64,000 nucleotides of DNA from positions 1 to 64,000 of the forward strand of contig WIXG01000242.1 in NCBI GenBank assembly GCA_009869945.1, in the 5' to 3' direction. Origin of the DNA: Mesaphorura yosii (lineage: Eukaryota; Arthropoda; Collembola; Poduromorpha; Tullbergiidae). The notes below the pieces were generated by a model. It had not been told where the DNA came from, ran no database searches, and saw nothing but the letters and a program-made list of their open reading frames with translations. This document shows, piece after piece, positions 11,052 through 23,511 of this stretch (positions are counted from its first letter, which is position 1; every line of letters starts with the position of its first letter). The position numbers and the translations under genes are program-made.

Positions 11052-14000
11052 TAGCATAAACGATAGTGAATGACAAGAACCGAGACAGTCAACGAGCGTG
11101 CTGTAGTCTGATGTCTACTGTGTATGAGCTTTCTGAACAAAGAATTAGACTCGATTGCGTTACTTCGATTGATTCCATGTGTCGTATCTTCGCGTGCGGT
11201 AAAACTATGAAATCTCATGTTTTGTTGACTCATTTTCCGTGCTCTCTGGTCTCGCACCAGACGGGAATTCAATTTATTATGACTGCCAGTTAATATTGAT
11301 TCGTAATTTGATCTCAGTTGGAACTCCACATATGAACATAGTGCATAGATTTACTAATAAAGCAAGTACTGTGCAGCACAGGCACTCCGACTTCAGCAAG
11401 CTTGTATTTTAGCTAATTGGCTTATTGGCGTGTAGACTTGAGTGATCGACACAACGGATGGGTAAGTAACCTTTGCAATATGAAAGTCAAAAACAGAGAT
11501 AGCATTAAGCTAAGTAAAGTTGTCGGAAAAGCAAATGGTATCGTCCGTAGTTTTCCATTAGATCATCAATTTTATTAGTGTTAAAGCTTGTCCGTATTTA
11601 GTTACAATGCCAAGCACGTAAATAATGACTAAAGAAGCGAAATAAAGCAAGGCCATTATTGTGGGTGATAAGATCAATAGTTTGTGACTATACTAACCAT
11701 GGCATGAAGTTTAGGCTGCCGTTTGAAGTAGTTTATCCAATCGCGCCTATCCGTACTCTATACATACATGAATGATAGGCATATTCATTTTACTTTTACC
11801 AGTTAATCTGCGGTTTTGATGAGCGAATTATTAAACGCGGTTATGACGAGAAATTATTGCTCCTCGCACTAATTTTCTGTCCGATCTATAATTAGCGCCA
11901 CTCACGTACAGTACAGTTTGAGGTTCACAGCTACAGGGATGGTGTATTAATTTTAGTGCGCAGTGTTAGTGTTGACTTCCTTCCTTCCTGTTCCTGTTAC
12001 CCTCTGTGTTCTAAAGTCTTCATGTTGAGTTGCCTATAAACATAAAGACTGTGGTAAAAGTACACAATTGTGTGTTAAATCTGGAAATTGGGAAATTCTG
12101 CGGAGTGCCGCGTTTTTACAACCTCAACCACCAAATGTGAGTAAAAAAGCAAGAAGAAATCTCTCGCGTCTCGCATCGATTCAATAGTCTAGTCGCATCA
12201 GTCGCGCATGTGAAACGGATCAAGGCAACAAAATCGCATTTATGTTTACTTTGGATTTGGTGACAGTGATAGCAGGTGGGTTTGGGTAGATTCTTCATTT
12301 CTCTGCACTAGAAATATGAAATACTGCACTCAACTGAATGACGGTAGACAGGACGGGGATTGTACGTTCTGAAGTTGTAACAGTAATAGGTAGGAAATCT
12401 GTGCATGCGAATAATCCGCAGCCGCAGCGTAGAGATTTGTTTACAATTTATTGATGATGTCAGTTCACACATCAAATACATGATATCAGTACTGACTTTA
12501 CTGATTACTTGAGACACTGAGGCTGGAGAGTATTTATTTATCATACAAGCCATGCCCCTATGCCAAGTGTGTTACTATCAATAACACCGATCATAGCGCG
12601 CAAGTGCTTCCTATCACGCGTGTCTGACTGTCTGTTTTTTTCACATGGGCTAAGTTCAATAGGTGGTTGAATTGAAGTGAACCTCGACTTCGATTCACTT
12701 CAGCCACTCGGTTTAGTTGAGAATTTAGTCCGGGAATTGTGGTCGGCTTTTACAGTACGTCGTTCGTAATGTGTCCAGCACTCAGTACACGTGCGTGAAA
12801 TCTTTGTTTATATAGTTAAGTAAATAGTACATCCGCAATCGCAAGTCTCTTCTGTAATTGGAAAATCGAACGAGCAAGATCTCTTTTCTCAAGCTAAATT
12901 AATTGTAACGAGGATAATCAAGTCTAGACTAGACCGGGGCCGGCATTGAAATGTTTTCCCATTCCGGGCCTGAACTGGAAAAGTTATCGAATTGGAACGA
13001 TTCTCAGAATTAGGGGCTAGCAAACAAATTGTGATGTTTTGACAGTGTTTGACGAAAAACCTTGAAACATAAAGTAAAGTCAATACAGAAAACATCACTC
13101 ACTGGCTGCATTGATTTTCTTTATTCTTCCGAAGCCAATTTCCATTTCCAGCACGGGACACGCGTGCTTGGGCTTGCAGCTCAGACATGACACGACCCGT
13201 CACCTGTGTTGCACAGATTACGAGCATGTCCCAATAATTCGGTATCAATTTTGGTGATTGAACAGAGCTGGTGATGGTTAGCTATTCAATTTTAATTTCA
13301 ATTTTATACCAGAAGCGAAGCGAAAAAAAATGCGCACAATAGCACAATTCATGTGTTTCTTGAAATCGCCTTTCGATCGAAAGAAATGAATACCTGAAAA
13401 AGTTGTGCAAATGAGGCAAACTCGTACTTGACGCATCAATTATATTCACCATCATGATCCGTCTAGGATTCTAGCATAGAGTCAGAATTTATTTGTCGTC
13501 GCGGAGCATAATTACCAGTTCATAACATCACAATACATGCAACTGCAGCAGTCAGTCAGAATCAGTTCACACATACTACGTCCTTGTGGGATAGCCGGAA
13601 TGAATGAATTTTGTATTGTAACTTGTAGGAACCGCAGAGCGAACCGATTCCGTCTCAGCCAGGTACACATTATCGGCCTGAGCCCAGCTTGCTTCAAAGA
13701 CTTAAATTAACATATAAATAGTTCTGCATTGTGTGCCAGGCACACGCGAAAGTCATACACAATGAGGACAACGGAGAAGTGAAGAGAAAAGAATTGATTC
13801 GTGACAATTGGTTCCTGGTATTCTTTCACGGTGTACACTTTTACTTTTCGGTACTGACACTTATTACGCACCAACGCGAAGTATTCTTATTGACTTTCTC
13901 CACATGTTCTCGCCTCCGCCTGTAATATGGCAATTTCAATGTCGACGTCGACAGAAACTAATAAGCCTTTAAAAGTTTCGGGTTGTTTGCTGGTGTGGTG

Positions 14001-14065
14001 CTAGGCTCGATTATGTACCAAGTCAATGTAATCTCGGCGCGGCATCGCGACAATGCCCACAGGCC

Positions 14066-14073
14066 TATAAATA
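14066..14073 (+). promoter_or_regulatory. TATA box of the NAPRT gene
   Basis: TATAAATA lies 196 bp upstream of the NAPRT start codon, within GGCCTATAAATACTGC. The spacing allows a 5' leader of about 160 nt. Confidence 0.45.
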
Positions 14074-14261
14074 CTGCACGAGCTCCTTTTGCTGTAATTT
14101 AGTCTCGTGTTGAACCTTGGCTTGAATCGATTAATCAAGTCTCTTGCTACTACTGTCTTATATTCAGATTCGGCTCATCAGCGTCAATCTGCGCCAGTGA
14201 CAATTAGACTCTACTGATTCTACAAGAAAAGACGTTCACGCTTGATCCTCACGAGAACAAG

Positions 14262-16731
14262 ATGGCAGACTTGTCGGATGGAATTCCGAGAAGCGTTCGC
14301 AGCGGAAGCCACAGCTACAGACAAAATGGCGTGATTCAGCCGCTTCTTACAGGTAATAAGCACTTTCACCGCTTTCTTCGAGATTCTTGTAATGACCCAT
14401 GACCGCTTGTGTATTACAGATTTATACCAAATCACAATGGCCTATGCTTACTGGAAAGCTGGTAAAATTAACGACAGCGCTGTCTTTGATTTGTTCTTTC
14501 GTAAAAATCCTTTTCATGGCGAGTTCACAATTTTTGCTGGGTTGGACGAATGCCTTAAATTCTTGGACAACTTTCACTATTCTGTCAGCGGTAAATAGAA
14601 AAAAATGAGAATTGCGGATTGTTGGCATGCTTGCCCTTCCCCTCTAACCTAGTTCCCATGTCCAATTTTTTCGTTGCAGATATCCAGTACTTGAAGGAGA
14701 TCATGCCGAATGCTGACTCCGCATTTTTTGACTACCTCTCAAATCTGACGGCAGAAGAAATCGTGCTGTATGCGATTGAGGAGGGCTCGGTTGTTTTTCC
14801 ACGTGTTCCAATCATAAGAATCGAGGGGCCTTTAATCATTGCACAATTACTCGAAACGACTCTGCTAACTCTTTGCAATTACGCAAGCTTACTAGCGACA
14901 AATGCGGCGAGGTATCGTCTTGCAGCTGGAACGAAGATAGAACTGTTGGAATTCGGGCTGCGAAGAGCTCAAGGACCTGATGGTGGCCTTTCAGCATCGA
15001 AGTACGCTTACCTCGGCGGATTCGATGGAACCAGCAATGTACTCGCTGGAAAACTTTATCAAATACCTGTCAGAGGAACTCATGCACATGCCTACGTTAC
15101 CAGCTTTTCTGATTGCGACCAGCTGAGTTCCAGGGTAAGACTTCGCGATATGACACGAACACGCATTGTGGTTATATAGCTCATGCAAGTCGTATATTAT
15201 ATTCGTCAGACCTTGAAATTCCTGAACACTGAAGAAGAAGTCGATTTCATCAACCTTTGTCGTGAATGGAAAGCAAAAGTTTCATCAATACTTAAGATCA
15301 TGCAAGACGAATCTTCTGACGGAGAGCTAGCTGCCTTTGCGTCGTATGCGATTGCGTTCCCGACATCGTTTCTCGCTCTTGTCGATACGTATGACACCGT
15401 CAGGTAGCATGAACGTGTACCAGACTATTTATACAGTGTATTTGCCACTCCATCCTCTTTCTCCTTATCATATATCCTAACAACCCTAGCCTGACACCTC
15501 CTTCACTAATTGTTCTATGTGCTTGGTGTACTCAATGTTCTAACAATTGTCGTTTCTGCTTTGTGCATTTTGCATGTTCTCTCCTTTCTATATTTTCATG
15601 GGCCTTCTTCCTAACATCACTAATTTCTAACCCAACAATATTTGTCAGCGTGCGTATTGTCCGGTATGCAATCTTGTCTTGCATGAATCTTAATGTGCGG
15701 GAAGCGTGTTTTAAAATTCAAATGTTACCAACTTTGGGTTGATTTCCGTTTTCAGGAGCGGGTTGCTGAATTTCTGTTCCGTGGCATTGGCACTAAATGA
15801 TCTGGGTTACACACCGAAAGGAATACGACTCGATAGTGGAGATTTGGCGTATTTGTCGAAATTTGCAAGAAAAGCATTTGACAAAATCGCGGCAGAGTAA
15901 GTCAATGAAGTGGTACATTAGACTAAAAAACTCCGTGTATATTCTGACCCTTTTCTATCGTAGGTTTAAACTTCCTTGGTTTCGTGAATTGGTAATTGTT
16001 GCTTCCAACGATATCAATGAAGAAACAATATGGTCACTCAACGAGCAAGGTCATCAAGTTAATTGTTTCGGAGTTGGTACTCATTTGGTAACTTGTCAAA
16101 GGCAGCCGGCTCTGGGCTGCGTGTACAAGCTCGTCGAAATCAATGGAACTGCGAAGATAAAGCTCAGTGAAGATGTGGAAAAGGTTACAATGCCAGGGCG
16201 AAAGGATGTTTACAGGTAATACAATAAATTTTAGAGTTGCTGGTGATAGTTCTTGGTTCACTTGATGGGCCATATAACATGTACGTTTATTTCGAGCCAG
16301 GCTGTATGGAGTTGATGGGCATGCGCTTCTTGATCTCATCGTTCAGTCGGGCGAGCCTCCTCCAGAAGCCGGTTCACGTGTTCTTTGTCGCCATCCATTT
16401 CACGAATCCAAGCGAGCATGGGTGAATCCAACCCAAGTTGAACCTTTGTACAAAGCCTATTGGAAGGATGGCAAGGTGGCTGGGAAATTGCCAACCTTGC
16501 AAGAGACTAGAGAGAAAGTCAGAGCGTCTATGGCAGCCTTGAGGCAAGATCACAAGAGAAACTTGAATCCAACACCGTACAAGGTATTAACTTCCCCGTT
16601 CTCAATCACATCACCAACTAATCAATCACTTAACTCTTCACTCTCGTGAATAGGTTTCCGTCAGTGATAAACTCTACCATTTCATTCATGATTTGTGGCT
16701 TCAAAATGCTCCGATTGGAGAACTCGTCTGA
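14262..16731 (+). CDS. Naprt: Nicotinate phosphoribosyltransferase
   Basis: Eight exons (14262-14352, 14420-14590, 14680-15134, 15210-15403, 15756-15896, 15964-16215, 16301-16583, 16654-16731) join in frame to 554 residues, close to the usual animal length of about 540. The enzyme makes nicotinate mononucleotide from nicotinate and PRPP with ATP hydrolysis, the first step of the Preiss-Handler route to NAD, in the cytosol. Visible hallmarks in order: TDLYQ (31-34), [14 protein letters not shown], the long block [12 protein letters not shown]...[13 protein letters not shown] (179-212), GTHAHA with the family's phosphorylated His (about residue 222), RLDSGDL, the ASND motif and GVGTHLVTC. All splice sites are GT-AG with consistent phases and no catalytic motif is missing. 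The gene looks single-copy and functional. Confidence 0.97.
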
Positions 16732-17441
16732 CAATGAAAGATCCCTTTTTTGTTTTTGTTAGCCTTGCCCGTTTCTCCACGTGTTGCAACTGCGATTGTA
16801 GTGAGTGCAACTTATGCAATCGTCGTGTCCGTCATGGGTACTGCATGTTAATACTCAAATGCGTTCAGAAAGTACTTATTTTGTAAACTCAGGAATCAGC
16901 TCAGGAAATACCTTGTAGCTATTTTTCTATTTGATAAGCGAACATACTAGCTGACAAATCTTTACCAGCGAGAATAACTTTGGACTCTTAGTAACGATTT
17001 GGAACGCTTTAAACCGTAAGCTCGTGAAGTACTTATAAATTCTATAAAGCGTGCCAGGATAGCATTTCACAATAGGAATAGAGACCAGACATGATATGCA
17101 TTCTTGAAATCGTTGAGGCAATACAGTGAACTTTTAAGTGCAATTCAATTCAGATGCCATATTTTCCTGACTGCAGATATATATTGACAATTTATGAGTT
17201 ACAAGTTAGTAATTTACTACTTAAAGCCTTTCAAATAGTCATGTTCGAGTCATCTTCGCGTCTAGTCTGTACGTTCTAATCAATATAAGTTTAGAGAATT
17301 GTTCCATTGAAAAAGAGTAAAAACATGAACATATGTATTCTAGAAATATATGCAAGTATTTCTTGGCAAAGATCTTGATTTCACACTGGCCCACGCCCCT
17401 TTTCGAAGTAAAAGTTTCGGGAGCCGCCGTCATGCCGTCAA
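16732..17441. other. Intergenic, no gene seen
   Basis: Spacer between the convergent NAPRT and glycine-rich genes. Open frames are under 70 codons and unsupported. Confidence 0.6.
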
Positions 17442-18457
17442 TCAGCCTGGAAACCCAAATCCACCGTTGTTAAAGCGCTGGTTATTCGCAAAAGCATTCG
17501 CATTCGCATTGGACGAAGAAAATAGGGGATTCGACAAGTGATTTGACGCAGCATTGGAGCCTGACGAGCTAGCCCCAAATTGATCATGGTTGTTGGCGTG
17601 TGTGTTTGCGTGATTAAATCCAAACTTCTGCCCGCCGGGTCCGCGACCATTCAAGGAAGCGGTCTGACTGCCACTGAATGACGAACCCTTCGGACCTATG
17701 TTGAAAGTATGCGAGACACCAAACGCTCCTTCGTGCCCTGTACCACCAAACCGTCGAAGGAATTAGCAATCACTCTCATGCGTGGATAAATCTCATAGAG
17801 TTTTATTTACCTGGTCCATTTAAGGCTCTTGACGCGGAGAAGCTGCCTGAGATGCTTCCGTCCGGATTGCGCTGGTATTGCAGTTGGCGCTTCGCTCTCT
17901 GAAAAATGCAAGATGTGATTTTCAGACAAATAAGCTCAAACCAGCTCAATTAGCGTGGCGTTTATTTGAAACAAAGAGACGATACAAAACATACTTATAT
18001 GAAACTGACAAAGTTGACAAACACAGACATATATAATAAATTAGCTAATCGCTACGAATATTTTAACGTCCTTGCCGCTTTGCTGCGACATTAGGTGGAA
18101 GGTTTAGCGCAGCAGTGATGCCAACGGTTCCCGCTTGGTTAACTTGACTTCCTCCATGCGGTTTAGTCTTAAAGTTAACGGACTCTGAATAATTCTCTGA
18201 TAATCCAAGCCCACCTTTTCCTGAGCTGGCTGAGTTTGATGAACCAGCAATATTAAAGCCGCCCTGAACCGTTCCACCCGGGCCAACAGTGAATAATGGC
18301 GACTTCTAGCGCAACACAGCATCTTGCATCTTAAACTGGGATCTTAACCTTGTAACTGTACCCGATTACTTACGTTTGCTGGAGCACTCCAACATGAATC
18401 GATGTAAACGGTGGCGTACAGGAAGATGGCAGCTAAAATGATGGCGTGTGTCTTCAT
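17442..18457 (-). CDS. Attacin-like glycine-rich secreted protein, long splice form
   Basis: Exons 18457-18374, 17898-17811 and 17737-17442 give 155 residues. Exon 1 is a signal peptide ending near SCWSAPAN. Exon 2 opens with RAKR, a furin-type processing site, followed by QLQYQRNPDGS. The mature part is rich in Gly, Ser, Asn and Phe, with alternating segments such as SGSFSAS.ALNG, FGVSHTFNIG and SFSGSQTASLNG that recall the G domains of insect attacins. It ends with an Asn/Ala/Ser tail (SNANANAF) and GFGFPG. Secretion and furin processing follow from the sequence; an antimicrobial role is inference from composition and architecture, and a structural or silk-like role is possible. The last acceptor is taken at TACAG before GGCACG, because reading on upstream meets a stop. 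This form skips the terminal exon used by the short form. Confidence 0.65.
18063..18457 (-). CDS. Glycine-rich secreted peptide, short splice form
   Basis: The same signal-peptide exon (18457-18374) can be spliced in phase 0 to a terminal exon at 18305-18063 (acceptor GCTAG before AAGTCG), giving 108 residues. The 80-residue mature part starts KSPLFTVGPGGTVQGGFN, is rich in Gly, Ser and Asn, has no cysteine and ends in NVAAKRQGR. The AAKRQ end echoes the RAKRQ start of the exon used by the long form, which hints at exon duplication. An AATAAA-like hexamer (rc CAAATAAACG) lies between this exon and the next, so it may be the natural 3' end of the short transcript. Transcript data are not available to me, so both forms are predictions from splice signals and frame. 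Confidence 0.55.
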
Positions 18458-20517
18458 TTTGGAAGATTTCTCCTGGAAGTTCAAGTCCACAGCCACGGTA
18501 GTTTGAAAATCTCGACTAGGGAACTCGGCCCTTTTTATATGCACGAAACACGAAATTAACTCCAACGACACGGCACAGTCCACGCCACAAACTGATACGA
18601 CAGTTTTAGTCAGAAAGAGATATCACTATCACAGATTAGGACTGGAAGGCTAATTACTTCTTGTTATTCGAGAAGAGTTTGAGAAATGCGTTTGTTAATT
18701 ACATACAACAGAAACTCAACAACTGAAAAACTTCTCCCAATGGTTAACGAAATTACAGGACTTCAAACGGCTCTCAAGCTGAAACTCCGTCCGTTGTATG
18801 CTGTATTGGTGGACCCAAATTTGTCAAAATTTCCTGAAAAATTCCAGATTTAGCTGCCCAAATCAGGTCACGAGTAGGAAAGAATGTTCCGAATGTGGTG
18901 GCAGCGGTGTTGGTAAAAGAAGCAACAGAATAACGCGAATTCTTAGGATTTGATGTGGTCTGAGCCTGACGGAGAACGGAGAAGCTCCTGACAATTTAAC
19001 ACCTGTCTCGCCCGTTTTCATCCAGTTAGCAGCCATTAAATACCTGACTATCTCAACTTTGTCTGCATTGACGTAAACTCTGTCATTAAATGTATGAATG
19101 AATGATGATTTCCGTGTAAATGCAAATTCATTTACAGGTTCACAACTGCGATAATTAATTGGAGGTGCCTGGCATAAATGGCTTATGGACTGCATGGAGT
19201 GTGATGAGGTGAAAAGTAATTAAGCGATGACGATGAATGATGAGTTAATCAGAAGCAGAAGCCCAAGAGTCCATATACCACATTGGGGGCTTGAGATCGA
19301 AATTTTTGCAATCATGCTTGCGCATCGCGCTAAACTGTACAATTCGTGCAAATAATGGCTCACGTCGTTAAGAAGAATTTTGCAAACGACAGCGAGAAAA
19401 TGCTGTTGAGTATTCTTAAGTCTTGGGCAAAGTTCACGGCCTCCTTCAAAGTTCAAATCCACCTCCTCTTCCTTTTGAATTCTGAACGTGTTTCCTTTAA
19501 TTTTGGGGGGCATTTTCCTTAAATTTTGTGTTTCCTTCCAAGAATGAAGCAGGAAATGATAAAATTAGCATTTCGGCCGTCTTTTTGCTGCTGGCTGCTG
19601 TGTCAGGCACTTCCTTCCTTCTAGACATTGGGTTTGGGTGGTCAAAGAGCGAGCTGCGAGCTGCTTAAACTTGCACGTGTTGCGTAGAGCCCAACTTGAG
19701 TTCGGTTGCCTGAAATGAGAATTTAATTAACAATTTTAGTGGGAAATCCAATAATTAAATCCAAGCGCTTGCGCTTCCGGTCTTCCTGCACTGCACTACA
19801 TCATACGCGATACACGGCAACAACGTGTCAGTTACGAGATGAACTTCAAAATTCCCATGGATGATGAATGTTGAAGGCAGGCAGACGCGGTCAGACTTCA
19901 CACATCATACATCAGGTTCTCAGAATACTATGTAAGCAGTAAGCAGTAAACATTCAAGGTGAGAACAGTAATTAACCTTTCTGAATTTCGCCATTTCGCA
20001 GTTTGGCCATTCAAACTGTACAGTTCGTACGAATTTCTGCAATTGATTACTAACGACCGCAGCGATCAAAATATGAGTACGCTGCTGGTTTGTAGCTTTA
20101 AAATATTTACTTTGAATGGCAGCAGCTTCGGGCTGGGAAGCTGGCATATCCAAAGTTTTTCCTCATGTCCACCAAAATAGCAGCACTAAATCCGGCGTTG
20201 CGTTGAATTTCGTCGTAGTCATTGGGTTTTCTATTACTGTTGCTTGTGGTCAAGTAATTGTCGTCGCTTTCCGTTTAAATAACTACGTGAGCACGAGCCG
20301 TTTGAATTTATGTGGCATAACTATGGATATGACAGTGGACCTCAGAATTTTGGGCTGCAGCTTCAAGGAAAATTATGGGGAACATCCTCCTGCAGCAAAC
20401 TAATAAATTCACCAGAGCCCGTTCCATCCAGCTCAGACCATCGCTGAACTGTTCACCGGATCCTATTCGCTAATTGCTAAACTTGGTACTTCACGTGTCT
20501 TGCAAAGCGTTACCAAA
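18458..20517. other. Divergent intergenic region, no gene seen
   Basis: This region separates two divergent glycine-rich secreted-protein genes and should hold both promoters. Apart from the TATA box at 18531-18539 I see no coding or RNA feature. The longest open frames (about 95-110 codons) lack support. Confidence 0.55.
18531..18539 (-). promoter_or_regulatory. TATA box of the alternatively spliced glycine-rich gene
   Basis: TATAAAAAG on the minus strand, 74 bp upstream of the ATG at 18457. The spacing fits a short 5' leader. Confidence 0.6.
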
Positions 20518-21038
20518 ATGAATTTCAAGGTTCTGATCCTGATTGCTCTGTTTGTAGCAGTAGCTGCTGCCGCACCGTCCCGCAGTAAGCCTTATTTTCC
20601 TACTTCCAGTCGTCAATTATCGTATCTCGACTTTCTCGATTAAATCACGCATTCATTCAAATTTTTCATCCGCAGGCAAGAGATTTTACCGTCGCCCGCC
20701 GTACTACGGAGGAGGTGGACTCAGCGGTAGCAATGCGGCTGCGAATGCAAATAGCTTCAACAGCGGATACGGTGGCAATTGTAAGTTTAATTCTGAGTTC
20801 GACATTCACACATTCGACAAGTTCAAAGTAAAACTCTGAGCCATTTATTTTGAATTTTCTACACCCAGCATTCAGCAATGCCAATGCCAATGCACACTCC
20901 TTCAACACCGGGTACGGCGGCGGACTGAGCGCTTCCAATGCTGCAGCCAACGCTGGCTCCTTCGGTGGCAACGGATACAGTGGTGCGAATGCAGCAGCCC
21001 AGTCGTCAAGTTTCGGCTCATACGATGATGACCAATAA
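20518..21038 (+). CDS. Glycine/asparagine/alanine-rich secreted protein
   Basis: Exons 20518-20584, 20676-20780 and 20869-21038 give 113 residues. A signal peptide (NFKVLILIALFVAVAAA) is followed by APSRSKR, a dibasic or furin-like processing site, and then FYRRPPYYGGGG. The mature chain repeats short units of the form G.SNAAANA..SF followed by GYGG, and ends SYDDDQ. No cysteine is present. The precursor layout (signal, short propeptide, basic cleavage site, Gly-rich mature chain) is common to glycine-rich antimicrobial peptides of arthropods but also to some cuticle and silk components, so the role is open. The repeat motif is shared with the genes at 17442 and 22733. AATAAA at 21136-21141 is a likely polyadenylation signal. 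Confidence 0.78.
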
Positions 21039-22732
21039 GCAGTGTCTTGCGTCAAAATGGTTTTTTAACCTGTATTTATCAGTATTTATGTTTGAATTCA
21101 GATATGGTCAATTGGCATTTGAAGCATTTCATCCAAATAAATGCCGAAATTGTAGATCACATCGCATTCGCAAGGTTGAATTTAATTTGTTGTTTGTCCG
21201 ATTAGTCACACTTTGTACCTCGTACGCATTCTTGCTCTTTCACGTAAGTTGAGCAAGGCTCGCGTGAAGCAAAACAATTAATTTCAGAGTCAGGTCATAA
21301 TTTCCAGCATGAAATTGGGCTAGGGTTGGGCATTAAAAGACGGAAGGACTCGAAGTCGAAAGTTTCCTGAAAGAAACTGCATCTCATGAGCGCGCACGCA
21401 GCAGGCCGTAAACGAATTAAGAGTGAGTCATTTTCGAGTGAGGCCCTCGTCAATTAGTCAATCGAATCGCACCCGGAGACCCAAGAATGGAACCGCACTG
21501 CTCGCTGCGGTGACTAAACTCAATCACTCGAAGCTTTTTTCCTGAGAAGCCTGTGAAGTTGAATGAAATTCCGTTAAATGATTCACAATCACTGAATGAA
21601 TTCCGTGCAAGAAGGTCACTCGTGAGAAAATCTGGAGCACGAAATGACAGCGGCCAGGATGCAATGGTTTCATGATATGAATTCCTTGCCATTCATTCTT
21701 CGTTAAATTATGTGCATGATAGCGAAGAAGAATGACGCTAACCAGCCATCCATTACGTACGCGCACCACGCAAGTCTTAATTTTGTTTAACTGCAAGTTA
21801 TGATGTCAGAGTTCTAGAGTTCACGTTCACGCGACATCTTAATACATGTACAGGTGACAGATGACATTGACATCAAGAATTTGTATGACAGGTCCTGATT
21901 AAGAGGAAATCCTACCTGAATCATTGTCGCTAGCATGAAGATTTGACATGCCACGCCACAAGCAACTAAATTTGGGAGGTCGGCCGACAAGCATCATTCA
22001 AATGCACGGCGCGCACGGAAATCGGCGTGATGACTTCTCGCGAAGTGACCGTGACCATGGCCATGACCATTAATTCCGTGTATAATTAACCAGTAGCCTG
22101 AATCGTAATGACGTTGATTTTCACTTGCATAATCTGTGGACATGCAACCGCAAACGGCAACGCGTACATTGTTGAATTACGTGCAACAATGGGCTGGCTA
22201 CTGACCGCATGGCACACGAGTACGAGTTAATTGAAATGGCACTCTTCTATTTAGCTTTGTTTACACGTTAAACGGTATGACGCTCTCACCTGCCCATGCC
22301 CATAATTACCTACAGTGGCTACGGTGTTAATGATCACCTTTTTCGCTAAATAATCATACCACTTCTTGGAACGAATGCTGGGTACGACTGATGAGCTCAT
22401 AAACTCATACTTTTTATGAGATTTCCCAAAGGATACGGCTATTGTAAGGTCATCGTGGTTATTTTTGCCAGCCTTTTGCAAATGCAAACCTCGTATGGAA
22501 TTGCGATACGCAAAACTCGAAGACCTTTAAGCTGCGCCTGTACGGTACGCCGGAGTTATAAAATCGCGAGGTCTTTGTTGCTTAAGTCTCAGTGTCAATT
22601 CACTTCTCTTCTGCTCTTGCAAATTCTTGCTACTTGCAATTCTCTCTTGGCCATTGGTCCTTGTCACAATACAATTTACTTCAATCTTATAATTTTGCTG
22701 TGATTTTACTCTTCGTAACGACAAACTTGAAA
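21039..22732. other. Intergenic; promoter of the next gene
   Basis: Spacer between two glycine-rich genes on the same strand. It contains the AATAAA of the upstream gene and a TATA box at 22557-22563; nothing else is recognisable. Confidence 0.6.
22557..22563 (+). promoter_or_regulatory. TATA box with downstream initiator
   Basis: TATAAAA is followed by a TCAGT initiator whose A is at 22591, 34 bp downstream, close to the usual arthropod spacing. The start codon follows at 22733. Confidence 0.6.
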
Positions 22733-23511
22733 ATGGATCTTAAAACAGTTCTCGCTCTCGCACTTTGCCTTGTGCTTTCAGTGTCCTTTGCAGCAACCAA
22801 GCCTCACGGTAATGTCCAAGTTTCCATTTATCCATTTTCGCCAGATTCCAGTCTTGAAATCTTTTAATATCACAAGTCAGGACTGACCACACTAATCATT
22901 AATCGTATTCGCATTCTGTATCTTGTGTATTCGCAGGAAGGAGATATGGCCCTGGAGGTGCACGCTATCCTGGAGGAGAGCCAGGATACGGACAAGGCCG
23001 TCCAGGGTATGGGCCAGGTGGCCCAGGATACGGTCCAGGTGGCCCAGGATTCGTAGGCGGACCAGGTTATGGCGGCGGTGCTGGAATTAGTCAGAGTTCA
23101 GCCAGCGCACAAGCACAAAGTTCAAATTTCGGTAAGTAACAGCGAAAACAATTGGCAAGAACACTTTTTAAACGTTCATCGTGTATTTCAGGTGGCCCAG
23201 GTCTCGGTGGTTCAAACGCAGCTGCCAACGCTGCGTCACAAAGTTTCAATGCAGGTGGGCCAGGTGGGTTTGGCGCAAGCGGCTCCAACGCAGCTGCACA
23301 AGCTGGAAGTGGAAATTTTGGTGGATTCGGAGGCGGTGGCTCAAACGCTGCTGCATCGGCTGGCTCTCAGAGCTTCAATGGAGGATTTGGAGGTGGCTCA
23401 CAGTCTAGCTTCGCAAATGCTCAAGCATCGTCACAAAACTCGGGGGGATTCGGTGGCGGTGGCAGCTCAGCCAACGCTGCGGCTCAGGCCAACTCTATTA
23501 ATTTTGGATAA
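22733..23511 (+). CDS. Glycine-rich repetitive secreted protein
   Basis: Exons 22733-22808, 22937-23131 and 23192-23511 give 196 residues. A signal peptide (MDLKTVLALALCLVLSVSFAA) precedes TKPHGRRYGPGG. Exon 2 encodes proline-glycine-tyrosine repeats of the type YGPGGPG, and exon 3 encodes repeats alternating G-SNAAANA or SNAAASA blocks with SFN and GGFGGG. It has no cysteine and few charged residues. The SNAAANA unit ties it to the two neighbouring glycine-rich genes, and the three form a family cluster. Secretion is clear. Candidates are an antimicrobial, cuticular or fibre-forming protein; the PG-Y region favours a structural role here. Both introns are in phase 1, as in the gene at 20518. 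Confidence 0.78.

Larger units (their letters stand above)
9967..14261. other. Long intergenic region; one perfect hairpin and one TATA box
   Basis: About 4.3 kb without a gene I can support. Open frames stay below 100 codons and show no domain, signal peptide or splice partner. It contains the hairpin at 11021-11051 and the TATA box at 14066-14073, both listed separately. Some small exon or non-coding RNA could be missed here. Confidence 0.55.
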
